Source of the DNA: Annulohypoxylon bovei var. microspora | Taxonomy: Eukaryota > Ascomycota > Sordariomycetes > Xylariales > Hypoxylaceae | NCBI GenBank assembly: GCA_022836615.1 | Contig: MU405249.1 | Span: 124,001-188,000 of the forward strand | Reading direction: 5' to 3' | Length of the DNA: 64,000 nucleotides | In this document: in pieces, positions 1 through 13,200 of the stretch | Layout of the letters: each line of letters opens with the position of its first letter | Position numbering within the stretch: position 1 is the first letter of the stretch | Made by a program: the position numbers and the translations under genes | Notes under the pieces: model-generated | Database searches by the model: none | What the model saw: only the letters and a program-made list of their open reading frames with translations | What the model was told of the DNA's origin: nothing

Positions 1-171
1 AGTTTTTATAATATATTTATTTTTTTAATAAATTTAAAAAACCGCTTTTAATTTTAAATAATATTAAAGTTTAAATTTTTAATAAAATATAACATTATAT
101 TAAATAATTAACGTTAATAATTAATTTTCTTTAAATCGTTATTTTCCCATTATTATTACGCTTTTAATATT

Positions 172-3100
172 ACGTTAAAATTTTTTATTTTTTAAAAAAA
201 CATGGATAAAATTATATAAAAAGATATAAAACGTTATAATTACTTTTAATTTTATATTTTAAAAAAAAAATAAACCATTATAACATTTATATACTTTATA
301 ATAAACTTTATAATTAAAATGAATTAATAATTTTTTATTATTATTCCGTTTTTTTTTTCTTAATTTTTTATTAAACTTTTAATGTATTTTACATTATTAC
401 TTATTATAAATGTTTATTTAATTTTAAACTTAATATTTATTAAAAAGATGTTACATTTTTAATGGAATTTTAATATAATTTATAAGTTATTAAACGCTTT
501 TATTTTATTTTATTAAAAGTTTAATTTAATTTTTAAAAAAAAATTATAATAAAAAAATAACTTTATTTAAAAATAAATTATAAAAAGGTTTCCTTTTTAT
601 TTATATAATTTAATTAAAATGTTTTTAAAAAAAAATAATAATTCGTTACCACCCCATTAATTTTTTAATTATAAAATAAATTTAAAAAAAAGTATTAACT
701 TCATTAAATTATACCCCTTTTATAATATAAATATAAAACATTTATAAGCTTTAAAAAAATATTTATTAAATCATTTACGTAAAAAATAAATTATATTTAA
801 TGTAATTAAATATAAATCTTTTATTTTTTTCGTAAAAAAATTAAAAAATGGCTTAAAGTTTTATGTTAATTATTAAAAATTAAATGTTTATATTAAAAAA
901 AATCATTACTTTTTTCCTTTAATTAACGAAATATTAAAAAAGATCTTTAAAATTAAGGTTTTTATAAAGTTTAATATTTATTAAATTTTTTATTATATTA
1001 AAATAAACCTCGTTTTAAAAAACCTTATTATTTTTTAAATTTATTTTAAATCGTATAAATACCACGTATTTCCTTTTAAATTAAACAATAAGCTTAATGC
1101 GTTTTAAAGATATATTAATTAAGCTTTTTTCTCGTTTTTTAACGATTTTTACATAACGTATATAAATGATATTTTAATTTATTTAAAAAACCCATTTCTT
1201 TATAAACATTATATATAATAAATATTAAAACGTTTACATTTTATTAACTTATAAATTAATATTTAAAAAAATAAGTTTTTAATTATAAAAATTAAATTCT
1301 TAAAGTTTATTATTTTTATTTTTAATGTGGTTATTAATTAAAATAAAATTAAAGTGGTTTAAAATTAAAAAATACTTTTCTAAGTTTAAAAACTTTAATC
1401 GTTTTTAAACTTTTATAATTTTTACCGACAATTTATATCGGAATATAATTAAATTATAAAGCTTTTATATTTTTTCACCGTTACTTTACATTAAATTTAA
1501 ATTAATAAACATACCAAGGTATTCGAAGCATTAAAAATAACTTTAATCATTTTTTTAATTTTAAAACACTTTTATAAAAATCGAAAGGTTAAATTAAAAA
1601 TTAACGCTTTTAACGGGATAATTTCCGGAGTTTTTTCGTAATTAAACAAATTAAGGGACTGGCATTTAATGGCTTTTTTTTTTAAAATAATAATTTTTTT
1701 AAAATGTAATTATTTTATTTATAATAAGGAGTTCCTCGTTATTATAATAATAATAAAACTTTAAAAATATATATTCATTTTATTAAATAATAAATTCGAT
1801 ATATTTATAAATTATTAAACGTTATAATATTTCGTTATTAAAAAAATGTTAAATTTTTATTAAGTTAATTAAAATGAACATTTATTTTAATTTAATTACG
1901 AATTATATTATCGCTTAAAAAAGGAAAATATAATAATTAACGTTTTATTTTAAAAAGCGGTTAACTTAACCATTTAAAAAACGATTAAAAAATATAATTA
2001 ATCCGTTATTTTATTATTTTTTTTAATATTTTATAATAAAATAAATCTTTTATAACCTTTAATTAATAAACCTTTAATAAACTTATTATCTTTTAACTTT
2101 TAATGCATTTTAATTATAATGGAAATTTCCAAAGAAAAATTATTTTAAAATATCGGGTTAATTAACGTTATTTTAACAATTAATTAAAATATTATCGAAT
2201 TAAAAGTGCAACGCGAATAAGCTAAGAAAAGAAAAGATAAATACGTTTTATAAAATAAATTATTATTTTTAAAAAAAAATTAATAATTTTAAATAATAAA
2301 GAGTTTTACATTAAATTATATAATGAATTTTATCGTTTTTTAAGTTAAATACATTTAAATTAAAATAAAATACGTGTAATAATATTAAAAAGGTATTTAT
2401 AATTTAATATAAAAGTGTTTATAAACCGTTATTATATTTATTATAAATAATATTAAAAAAATTAAAACCTTAAGGTTAAATTAATAAGCTTATTTTAACC
2501 ACTTTTTATTAACGAATAAATATAATAATATATTTTAATAAATTTTAAATTTATACTTTTTAATCGTAAAAGGTTTAATTTAATTTTAATGATTATTAAT
2601 TAATTAAATAAAAAACTTTTTTCATTGTTTACGCATAAGATTTATACCGTTACATAATTTATAAACTTATATTATAAACATGTTTAACGTATTTATAAAA
2701 CCTTTAAAATAATTACATTTAATAAAAATTTTTAATTCGTAATTACCTTTTTAAATAAATTAATTAAACTTATTAAAGTGGACCTTCGTAAGTTAATAAT
2801 AAAGTACTTATAATTTAACAATTAAACGAAAATTTTTAATTAATTTATTTAAATAAAATTATAATTTTTTATAAATTATTTTTAAAATAATTAATTAAAA
2901 ATATTACTTTGTTTAAATTTTACGTACGCCATTTAACCGTACTTAAATATAAAGCTTTTTTCCGTAAAAATAAAAATAAAATTCGTTTTAAAAATAATTT
3001 TTAATTAATAAACCCGCATTTATAAGTTTAAAATCTTTTAAAAAAAGCTTAACCGCATTATTATTTAATCGTTAATAAAACATTAAATTTTTATTATATA

Positions 3101-4001
3101 ATGGGTTTATAAAAACCTTTTATTAACATAAAATTATTAAAATAAATAAATTAATAAAAAAAAATAATTAATAAATTAAATAATAAGCAATTAAATATAT
3201 ATCCGTAAAAATAATTAATAAATAAATTACTTTTACGATAATTTAAATTATTTAATAATAAATCCTTTTAAAGTATTAATAAAACTTTATCGTAATATTT
3301 TCGAAATTAATTTACTTTTAAATATGAAAATTTATTAAATTTTAAATATAAACCGATTAATTAAAACCTTAAATAACTTAATTTTAAAGTAAGTAATAAA
3401 TCTTTTACTTTTAATAAAAATTAATAAAAAGCAAAAATATGAAATATTTAAAATATTAAGCTTTAAGTTTTTTAAAAGAAAACTTTAATATAAAATAAAT
3501 TAAATAAATTATAACTTTAATTTAATATAATACCCTTTTAAGGATTTTTTTAATACATTAATTAAAGTAAAAAACTTTTATAACTTATACCTTAAAACCG
3601 CCAATCCCCCGGCCAAACTTTAATAATAAATTAAAACCGCCGCAAAAAATAAAATATTAAAAGTAATAAATAAAAACGATTTATTTACCGTAAAAAAAAA
3701 AAAAATTAAAAAAATAAACCATAAACGTATTAATAAATAACTTATTCCTCCCATAAACCAAATCTTTTTTTAAAAGGAAAAATTATATAATAACGTTTAA
3801 CTGCCATTATTTTTAAAATATATTAACGAAGTAATTAATTAATATTTTAACCGCAAAGTTAATATATAAAAACCTTTTAAAGGAAATTATTTCGTGGTTT
3901 TTTTTTTTTTAATTTTTTATTTTAAATATTTTCGTTAATAAAATACGTGGTCCCACCGTCGCATAAACTTTGTTTTAATTTAAAACTTGTTCGCTATAAC
4001 A
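172..4001 (+). mobile_element. RIP-degraded Ty3/Gypsy LTR retrotransposon, copy 1 (5' part outside or lost)
   Basis: A decayed reverse transcriptase can be read on the plus strand at about 847-1290. The frame at 907-1180 gives YFFPLINE (family RYPLPLI.E), then VFIKFN (family VFTKLD), YHVFPF (YEYLVMPFG) and YINDILIY (YLDDILIYS) in the expected order and spacing. Stops inside it are TAA at positions where the family has Gln, as expected from RIP of CAA. A 216-bp LTR closes the element at 3786-4001. The same sequence recurs at 14905-18940. No 5' LTR is visible, so it either lies upstream of the window or is lost. The element is not functional. Confidence 0.85.
3786..4001 (+). repeat. 3' LTR of Gypsy copy 1
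   Basis: This 216-bp segment starts TATAATAACG and ends CGCTATAACA. It matches, after allowing C/T and G/A changes, the LTR at 18724-18940 and the reverse complement of the solo LTR at 15029-15244, whose ends read TGTAACGGCG and CGCCGTGATA. Its length is identical to that of the solo LTR. Confidence 0.85.
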
Positions 4002-5840
4002 CGTGGTATTTTCTTTTTTTATTTAAAAAATATCGTAATTTATTTTAAATATTTAATAAATAAATTATCATTTAAAAATATCGTAGTTTATTTAAAAAAT
4101 TTAACTCGTTATATTATTTTTTAACATTAATTTTTAATTTTAACTTTTAATTTTAATTTTTAACCTTAATATTTATTATTATATTAATTAATTTAAATTC
4201 GGTTTACGTTTTTTATATTTTTTTAATAATTTAATTATATTTTTTTCGGTTAATTATATAATGTTTATAATATTAAATAATACGTTATTCATTAATTAAA
4301 AAATTATTATATTAACGTTTACTTAAAAAAATATTTTTTTTATAATTTTTATTATTATTATTATTTTCATTTTTATTATTATTATTACTATTATTATTAC
4401 CATTATTATTATTATCGACTTTATTAAAAATATTTAATGAACGGCGTTATATAAATGAATTTTACCGAATTAATATATAAGCTTTTATTTACGAAAATTA
4501 AAAACCCGTTATTTTTAAAAACTTATTATTTAAATTATCGTTTAATATAATGGTTTACCGTTATAACGTATTACTTTTATTACGTGCGGATTACATAATC
4601 CGTTATTATAATTTAAGCCGGAACTTTCCTTTAAATAATATAAATTTATTAATTTTTTAAAAAGTTTTTTATTTATTAAATAATTTTATAATAATTAAAC
4701 GGAAACTTTAAATAATTATTATATAAATAAAATAATATTTATTTAAAAGTTTATTTTTATATTTTACTTTATAAATAAAATCTTCTTTAAATTAATTAAT
4801 AATTCGATTAAAGTAATAAATATATTACTCGTTTTTAAATTTAATTTTATTATCGTTATATACTTATATTTATTTCCATTTCATCGATTCATTAAATAAT
4901 AAAAAAACATAAAAAAAATATATTTTTTTAAAAAACATATTCGACTTTAAATAATCATCGGTACGATTTAAATAAAATTAAAGTTTTATAAAAATATTAT
5001 ATTTAAATAATAATTTAATTTTTAAATTATAAAATATAACGATATTTTTATTAAAATTATAAATAATTTTATTATAAAATAAATAACTTATAAATTATTT
5101 TTACATTAAAAGTTTTAATTTCTTTGATTTTATTTTCACGCTTAAAAATTTATTTACATTATTAATTATTTATTATTAAAAATTTAAGTTTTAATAAAAT
5201 ATTTATAATTATATATTAATTATAAATATTATTATTAAAATTTACCAATTTTCGTCACTTTTTAAATGCTTTTTTAATTTAATTTTAAAGTTTTAAAAAC
5301 ATAATTTTTTAAACATATAAATAAAATTATTTTATTTTTAATTGATATTTCTTTTATTAAATACATAAATTAAAACGATTATAATAATCATCGATAAAAA
5401 CTTCGAAACGTTTAATTTAAATTTAAAATATAATATATTTATTATTATTTTAAATATAAAAATAATAATCCCGAATTTAATAAATTATATTAAACGTTTT
5501 ATATGTTTAATTATAACGATTATAATTATAATTATTATATTAAAATTAAATTTTATAAATAATTATTAAATTTATAATATATATATTAATAATGGTATAT
5601 TTAATTAATTATAAAATGATATAATTAATGATTATTTCTTTTTAATAAAATTAAAAAATTTAAAATTATTTATTTTAAAAAAATAATAATGTTTTAAAAT
5701 AATTTTAAAAACCTTATATAATGTAAAGATTTTTATTTCTTAATAATTTAATTTTTATTTAAATATAAAAAAGTTTTTAAAATATTTAATAATTTTTTTT
5801 ATTTTCTTAAAGTTTATTTAATCGTTTTTATATAATATAA
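4002..5840. other. AT-rich DNA without recognisable gene
   Basis: This is RIP-degraded sequence between the Gypsy 3' LTR and the gag-only element. It includes an ATT-type trinucleotide microsatellite at about 4346-4420 and a short duplicated motif at about 4025-4105 (ATATCGTAATTTATTT and ATATCGTAGTTTATTT). I could not assign it to an element family. Confidence 0.6.
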
Positions 5841-6038
5841 TGAAATTATTAAAAGCAATTAATCACGATGCGTTACGTGTAATACCGTGTGATGTATTAC
5901 GATCTTATGGTTATATAAAACGTATAAACTGTTTATTTTTAAACCCATGCCAAGTATAACCTTATATGACACAAGCCACATAAAACCACACAAAGCCACA
6001 AAACGCCCTTTGCCAATAAATCCCTTTTACTGCCAACA
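5841..6038 (-). repeat. LTR of gag-only element (3' LTR in gag orientation)
   Basis: This repeat aligns to 7030-7226 at a constant offset of 1188 bases. The differences seen are almost all C to T or G to A in this copy (for example GTATAAACTGTTT here against GTACAAACTGCTT there), so this copy carries the heavier RIP load. On the gag strand it starts TGTTGGCAG. Confidence 0.85.
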
Positions 6039-6395
6039 CGCTCTCCTAGCGCCAGTGCCATCTAAACGCCATCCAAAAACACTATTTTCAACCTTGCTGT
6101 CGCCTTTTACAGCCCAGTTTTGGCCTTTTTTCAGCCCTATTTGGCCTCTTTCAGCCCTGTTTGGCCTCTTTCAGCCCCTAGCTACTGCCATGTGCATCAT
6201 AAGGATCTCACTACTGCTCACACTCTTACCTACTCCCAAGGTTCAACTAGCCAACTATCGTAATAAACCACAACATATCTTAATCCATTCAACGCCCTTA
6301 TATACAATCCCACAAATAACCAATCAGCCTTGCAGCTCCGTTACTTATCCCAGCAACACTCTCCAAGCTTGGCAACGCTCTCCAAGCTTCAACGC

Positions 6396-6953
6396 TCAGA
6401 AGATTACCTGCATCAGCTTGAAGGTGTTTGCCGATCCGTCAATCTCGTGTACTTCGCCAGCCTTGCTATTGCCAGGGCAGTCTCGGCAAATATGTCCAAG
6501 CTTCCCGCACTTCCAGTATCTCTTGCCATCCTGATCCATGATGTGGCTATCGCCCTTGCCAGTTGTCTTACCAGTTACCCTGCCGATGCAGCTGCAAAAC
6601 TCCCGCAAAATACGCTGCCGAATAATCCATTCCTTAGCACCGCGAATAAAACGTGCCCACATCTGTATATCCGTAGTTTTATTCTCAAGGCCGCGAATAA
6701 AACGTGCTCATATCTATGCATCTGAAATTTTATTCTCCACATCGCTGTTTCGATCGACCGTGACAGGATCACCACCATCGTACAGGTTCGTATCGTCCGT
6801 CGATGAGGATGAGGATGATGACGTTGTATCGTCAGGGTTCTCAGCTTGCTCTTGCTTGACCGTCAGCTCCTTCAAGGCTTTCTCCAGCCTGTTAACCTAA
6901 GCTCTCAACAAGGCAGCATCATCCCCAGATCCCGATGCCAATGCCATCACCAT
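6396..6953 (-). pseudogene. gag-like polyprotein with zinc knuckle, broken by three RIP-type stops
   Basis: Read from the ATG at 6953, one frame of 186 codons runs to the TGA at 6396 without a frameshift. It contains an N-terminal charged, coiled-coil-like stretch (VNRLEKALKELTVKQEQAE), an acidic Ser/Asp segment, a direct internal duplication centred on ENK..D...ARFIRG, and a CCHC zinc knuckle. Three internal stops occur: TAG before VNRLEK, TAG after ENKISDA, and TGA where the duplicated copy has Trp. Each is one C-to-T or G-to-A step from Gln or Trp. The first knuckle cysteine reads Tyr (TAC, one G-to-A step from TGC), leaving YWKCGKLGHICRDC. In intact retroelements Gag packages the element RNA. 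This copy cannot make a full product. Confidence 0.75.
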
Positions 6954-7029
6954 CAATCCCCTCCCTCCAGGCCAAAAGGCCTAAAAACCGTGACCTAATC
7001 CCTCGAATAATTATTCAAAACGAAGGAGG

Positions 7030-7226
7030 TGCTACCATGAAGGCAATTGGTCACGATGCGTTACGTGTAATACCGTGTGATATATTACGATCTTATGGTT
7101 ATATAAAACGTACAAACTGCTTATTTCTAAACCCATGCCAAGTGTAACCTTATATGGCACAAGCCACACAAAGCCACACAAAGCCACAAAGCGCCCTTTG
7201 CCAGTAAATCCCTTTTATTACTAACA
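7030..7226 (-). repeat. LTR of gag-only element (5' LTR in gag orientation)
   Basis: This 197-bp partner of 5841-6038 is less mutated. On the gag strand it starts TGTTAGTAATAAAAGGG and ends TGGTAGCA. Confidence 0.85.
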
Positions 7227-10200
7227 ATTATATTTAATTTTATTTTATGTTTATTTATTATTAATAATATTTTATTTTTTAATTATTTATTTATTACGTT
7301 TTATTTAATGTTTTTTTATTAAAACGATATTATAATATTATATTTATTAATAATTACTTTAAGTTTTATATGTTTTAAACGTATTAATTTTTAATAAAAA
7401 TAATTTTTAATTTAATTTTAATTTTTTTTTATTTTTTAAACTTTTTATTATTATTTGTTTTTTTTTAAGTAAATTATTTATTAATAAAATTTTATTAATT
7501 TTATTATTATTATCCTTTTATTAATTATTATATATTTTAATAATTTTATTAAAAAATTATAATATTAAACCTTTTTTTTAAAATTAAAAATTATTTTATT
7601 TAACCTTAACTTTTTTTTTAAATTAAAAATTATTTTATTAAACTTTAATTTCTTTTTTAAATTAAAGATTATTTTATTAAATTTAATCTTTTTTTTAAAA
7701 TTAAGGATAATTTTAATTTTTTTAATAATAAATTTTAAGTTCGCGTTTTTAAATTTAAAGTTACTTGTAATAAAAAAATTATTAATTAACTTTATAATCC
7801 AAAAACTTAATAATAATATAATAATTTAAAATTTAAATTAAAATTTTGAAATTAATGATTTATTAATTAATTTTGTAATTTTAAAATTTAACGGTTATTT
7901 AATAATTTTAAAAGTGATTTTTTATTTTTAATTAATTGTCTTCGTAATTATCCTTGTGGTTAATTTTATGGTTTTATATTTTAATTTTAATGTAATAATT
8001 TTAAAAATGAATTTTTATTTTAATATAATTAATTTTATAATTAACCTCATAATTTTAAAGTTTTACCGCGATTTAATAACGTTTAAAAAAAATTTCCATT
8101 TCGTAATAATTATTCTTATAATTAACCTTGTAATTTTAAAGCTTAATTATAATTTAATAATTTTAAAAATAAACTTTTACTTTAAGGTTATTTTTACGGT
8201 TAATTTTATGGCTTTAAAGTTTAACCATGATTTAATAACCTTAATAATGAATTATTGCTTCGAAATTAATAATTTATTAATTAACTTTATGGATTTAAAG
8301 GTTAATTAAAACCTTATGATTCGAAAGGTTAAATATAAAAAATGAATGAATTTTTAAATAAATCCGTTAATATTTTTAAAAAAGTATTTAATATAATTAA
8401 AAATTTTATTTTAAAGTTTAATATAAATTTTTAATAAAAAAAAACCGATTCCAAAACATAATCATTTATAAAGCTTATTAATAATTATTATAAGGCAAAG
8501 TATATATATAATTTTTAAAAGAAAACGTGGGATTTTAATAACGCGTTTATAAAATAATATCGTTTATATTTAATTTAATATATAATTAATAATAATCGTT
8601 TAAAGTTATGGGAAGTTTTTTTTAATAATCTTTTAAAACGTTTTTAAAAATCGTTTAAAAAGATTCCGGATCTTTTTTTTAAAAATCTTAATAAAAAATT
8701 ATGTCGGTTTAATTGTTTTAAATGTTTTTTTTAAAAATTTAAAATTGTTTATATTTGTAATTATTATTAAATAAATATTAAAAAAGATCATTTTTTTACG
8801 GATTATTAGTTTAATATGTTTTATGTTTTATGTGTTTATTTTTTTCTTTTTATTATTAAAGATTTTTAACTTTTAAAAAAAAGGTTTTTATTTTTTAAAT
8901 ACATTTTTAATATAATTATTAAGTTTAATTTAAATCCATTAAATAATTAACTTAATAATTAATTTTATTATAAAGTGAATGGGTATATAACGGTTTTTAT
9001 GAATAATTTTTATTTTATAACGAAAGTTTTATTTTAAGAAATAAAAAGTGTTATAAATGATATATATGTTATATAATGTAATTTAAAGAAGTTTTTAAAA
9101 AAAAACCTTTTTCCGTTTTTAAATTTACGTAAGTTTATAATGAAGGAGGTTTTTTTATGGTTAAAAAAAAATAATCACTTATATTTCCATATCCCACTTA
9201 ACGGCTTATTTTAAAATAATTAATATAAAAAAGATAAAAATAAATTTTTTTTTAAAAAAATCCTTAAAAATGTAACATATATTTTAAATATAAAAAAAGA
9301 ATCCATTAAACGTTCCATTTATATTTTTTGTTAAAGAAATCGAAATTTTACTTTTAATAAAAATAAAAATAATTAATTTATAAACTTAAGTTTTAAAGTT
9401 AATTTCTTTTAAATTTATAACGGTAATAATATAAATAATTTAAAGTTAATATTAAACGAAAAAACCGATTTACATGAGCAAAAATAAACGGAAGTTATTT
9501 AAGTAATTAAAAGTATAATTAAAAATATTATATCCGAAATTTTTTTTTTAAGATTTTTCGTGTTAAAAAGAAATTAAATGAATAATATTTAAAAGGTTTA
9601 TTTTATTTAATAAATTATTAATACAAAGTTTTAACACGTTAATAATTAATTATAATTTAATAATATAATGGAAAAATTAATTAATAAAAAGCTTTATTTT
9701 TAAATAATTTTAAATAATTATTTTTTCGACGTAAAAGATTTTAATTATTATGTTTTTATTTTTATTAAAATCTTTTTTTACAAATTAAATGAATTTATTA
9801 TTATTAACGAAAAAAAAAAAAAGAAAATGAACGTAATTTTAATATTAAAACGTATATATTTTTAATTTTTTATTATTTTTCGTTAATTATATGTTAAATA
9901 AAATTAATATATGAATTTTAAGTAAGCTTTAATTAAATTACGTTAATATAATATTATTATTATTATATATTTAATGTTTTTTTTTTATATTTAATAATAT
10001 TATTAAAATTAATAATAATTATATTAATAAAGCTTAAGTTAAAAAATTATCATTTATTTAAATCCGTTTCGTTTATAAATTTTTAATTAAAAAATAACTT
10101 TTTAAAATTAATTAAAAGTTATAAAATTATAAGTTAATTAATAATAATAATATAAAATTTCTTTTAAAAAAGATTTTTATATATAAATAATAATAATTAT

Positions 10201-13200
10201 TATTTAATAAAGAAAAGCTTTATTAATGTAATAAATTAAAAAATTTAATTATTAAAAATAACTTTTTAATTATTTAATTTATTATTAATTTAAATGATTT
10301 ATTAAATTTTATTTATATTAAAATAAGCCATAAGTTTTAAAGTAACCAATATTTTTAAAAAGTTTAAAATAAAATTAAAAGGTGTTTTTTAAATAATTTT
10401 TATATTATTATTAAAGAAGTAAATTAAAATCTTATTTCATTAATTAAATAATTTCATTAATATATTTAAGCCTTTTTTAATAAAATTATTTAAATAAAAA
10501 ACAAAAACAATGCCTTTAATTCCATTAATATTTATTTTATTTACATAAAAACGAATTAATATAATGTTTATTACATTTATAACTTCCTTTAATTTTTTGG
10601 TAATATTAATTTTTATATAATATTAAAAAAGTTATGTGGTAATAATAATTATATTAAGATTAAAAAATTCTTAAAATAAATAAACGATCATTTTTAAAAG
10701 GACTTTAATAAAATTTAATTAAAAGAAAAGATTAAAAAAAATGATCGTTGAAACCTTCTTAAATACCTTTTTAATAACTTAAATAAATTAAAAGAAAAAT
10801 AAAAAAATAAAGTTTAATTTATTATTATAATAACTTAATATCATTATTATACCATTATATATCGAAAGTATATAAAAAGTAAATATAATTAAAAACATAA
10901 GGTTAAAATTAATAAAAGTTATAAATTTAATTAACCGTGGAAATTAATTATAATAACACATTTAAATAAAAATAATATTATTTATATAAAATGAATTTTA
11001 AATTATTATAACAAATGGAATAAAATTATTATTATTACTTTATAATATAATTATAATTTTACTTTAATATTTATTTAAAATTAATAAATATTACTTTTAT
11101 ATTATATAATTAATTATGTAACGAAACTTAATATTTTTTTAAAAAAATAACTTATTATTATAATGGTTTATATGGATGTTTTTACTTAAAATCTTAACTT
11201 CGTTAATAATAAAAATTATAATGAAATAACTTGTAATTTAATAATCCGGATTATTAATTAATTTTATATTAAATGAAAGTTATTATTAATAAATGTGTGT
11301 AATTATATTTTTAAATACGATATATTTTATTATTTTAAAATAAATTAATAATAATTTTATTATATAATTATATATTATATAATTTTTCGTTAATGGCGGT
11401 ATATTTAAAACCTTATTAATGTTATTTTTAATTATAACGAAAAGGTGGATATTAAAAAATTGATTTTTTTATATAAAATTAAAAATATAAAATTAACCTT
11501 TTATAAAGCATATTTAAATTATAATTTTAAGTTTAAAGATTTATATTTATATAATTATGCCTTTATAATTAAAATTATTAATAAATTAAAAAAAAACTAA
11601 ATAAATTCACATATTTTATTTATAAAAGAATTAAATAATAAAAATAAGTTTTATTAATATATCGTTAAAAAAATTATTATTATAACCTTTATATTTATTA
11701 AATTATATTTTTTAAACTTTAAAAATAATAATATATTTAAATAATTTATTATTATTTACTTAAGGTTATTTATGCCATAAAAAAATTCCTTTTTTTAAAA
11801 TTTAATTTTCTTATAAAAATTTAAAATTATTTTCATAAAAATTTTCTTAAACATTTAAAGTTTTATAATAATAACTTTAATTTGTTTCGAAAAAGCAAAG
11901 AAAATGTTTAAAAAGATATTAAAATTTAAAACGCTTATATAAATTAAAATAATTTCATGGATTTTAAAGAAAATAACTTTTTTATTAAAAATAACATTAA
12001 TATTAATAAAAATATTAAAAAAAATTAAAAAATCAAAGACTTTAAATTTATTTTTACGTTTTTTCGTAATTTTTTTTTATATATAAACCAAGGATTTAAA
12101 AAATAACTCCCGATTTTTAAAAGAAGTATTATATTTATAAGCCAAACATTTTTCAATGGAAATTTAAAAAAATTAATTAATTTTTTTATTACTTTTAAAT
12201 TTAAGGTTTATAAAACCATAATACGTAATATAAATTTTATAACATTTAATTCTTTAATTAATAATTAATATATTAAAAAGTTATTAATTAATAACATTAT
12301 TAATTAAAAAGGTTAACTTAAAAAATTAAATATTATTAAATTACACGAAATGGTGGAAAAAGTTAATAATAAGCTTTTCGAATTAAACACTTGTTTTTTA
12401 CTTTTAAAATTAATAAAAAAAAGAAATTATTAACTTTTTAATATAAATAATAATCTTATTATTAATTTTAATATAAAACCATTAAAAATTAAATTTTAAT
12501 ATAACCGGTTTATATAAATTATAATAAAATATAATTTAAATTATATTTAAATGAATGTTAATTTTGCATTAATTAAAAATAAGCATTTAAATCCGAAATA
12601 AATGATTACGTTAAATATATTTTTATGCCATTTAAATAAAATTAACGTTATGAAAATTAAAGAATTTTATTAAATCCCATAACTTTTTTATTATTTAAAT
12701 AATGAAAATAAAACTAAGAAAAATATTATTATTCGAATTTTAATATTAGTTTTAAAAAACAAAAATATTAAAAAAAAAATTTAAATTATTATAATATTTA
12801 AAAATATTAAAACATATATTAATAATATAATAATGCATTTTATTATAAAATTATTATTAAATAATTAAAGAAAAATAATTATTAATAAAGTTATAACGTT
12901 AAAAAAAATTAACATATTTATTATAAACGAATATAACATAATACCGGGATTTAATTTATTTAAAATCCATAATTAATTATAATACATTTATAATCGTTAT
13001 AATAAAAATTTTAATGAAATATTTATTATTATTTTATACGATAATTTTTATTAATTTAAGTTTATTATAAATATATTTTTATTATACTTTAATCGATTAA
13101 CCAATGCGTAAAATTTCGTTAAAATAAACCAAAAATTTTAAAATAAAAATATAAAATATTTTATTAAACATTTACTTTAATTAAAATTTACCTTTATTAT

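Larger units (their letters stand above)
5841..7226 (-). mobile_element. Compact non-autonomous LTR element carrying only gag (TR-GAG-like)
   Basis: Two direct repeats of 197-198 bp bracket a 991-bp interior. Both repeats run TG to CA on the plus strand. On the minus strand the interior encodes one gag-like frame (6953-6396) with a zinc knuckle and no protease, reverse transcriptase or integrase. This fits the non-autonomous class called TR-GAG in plants, although a simple deletion derivative is also possible. A purine-rich CGAAGGAGG sits just before the 7030 repeat on the plus strand, which would suit the opposite orientation; the gag frame decides for minus. No target duplication is apparent (TATAA versus ATTAT). 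Three copies of a 20-bp unit (TTTGGCCTCTTTCAGCCCT-like) lie at about 6119-6180. The base composition is much less AT-rich than its surroundings. Confidence 0.8.

Noticed and set aside
5947..6534. Plus-strand frame of 195 codons in the gag-only element
   Set aside because: It overlaps the LTR and lies antisense to the gag frame. It has no domain, and the zinc knuckle and the pattern of RIP stops fix the coding strand as minus.
7956..8309. Possible small protein of Asn/Ile/Leu/Phe-rich repeats
   Set aside because: It is explained by a tandem repeat with a period divisible by three in RIP-degraded DNA. It starts at a GTG, its composition is pure AT bias, and there is no gene context.
9141..9161. 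TGAAGGAGG near 9141 as another polypurine tract and LTR start
   Set aside because: The downstream sequence does not match any LTR in the window and no second terminus could be found.
12900..13100. Possible decayed DDE transposase
   Set aside because: A few residues resembled a transposase block, but no ordered series of motifs could be read through the RIP changes.
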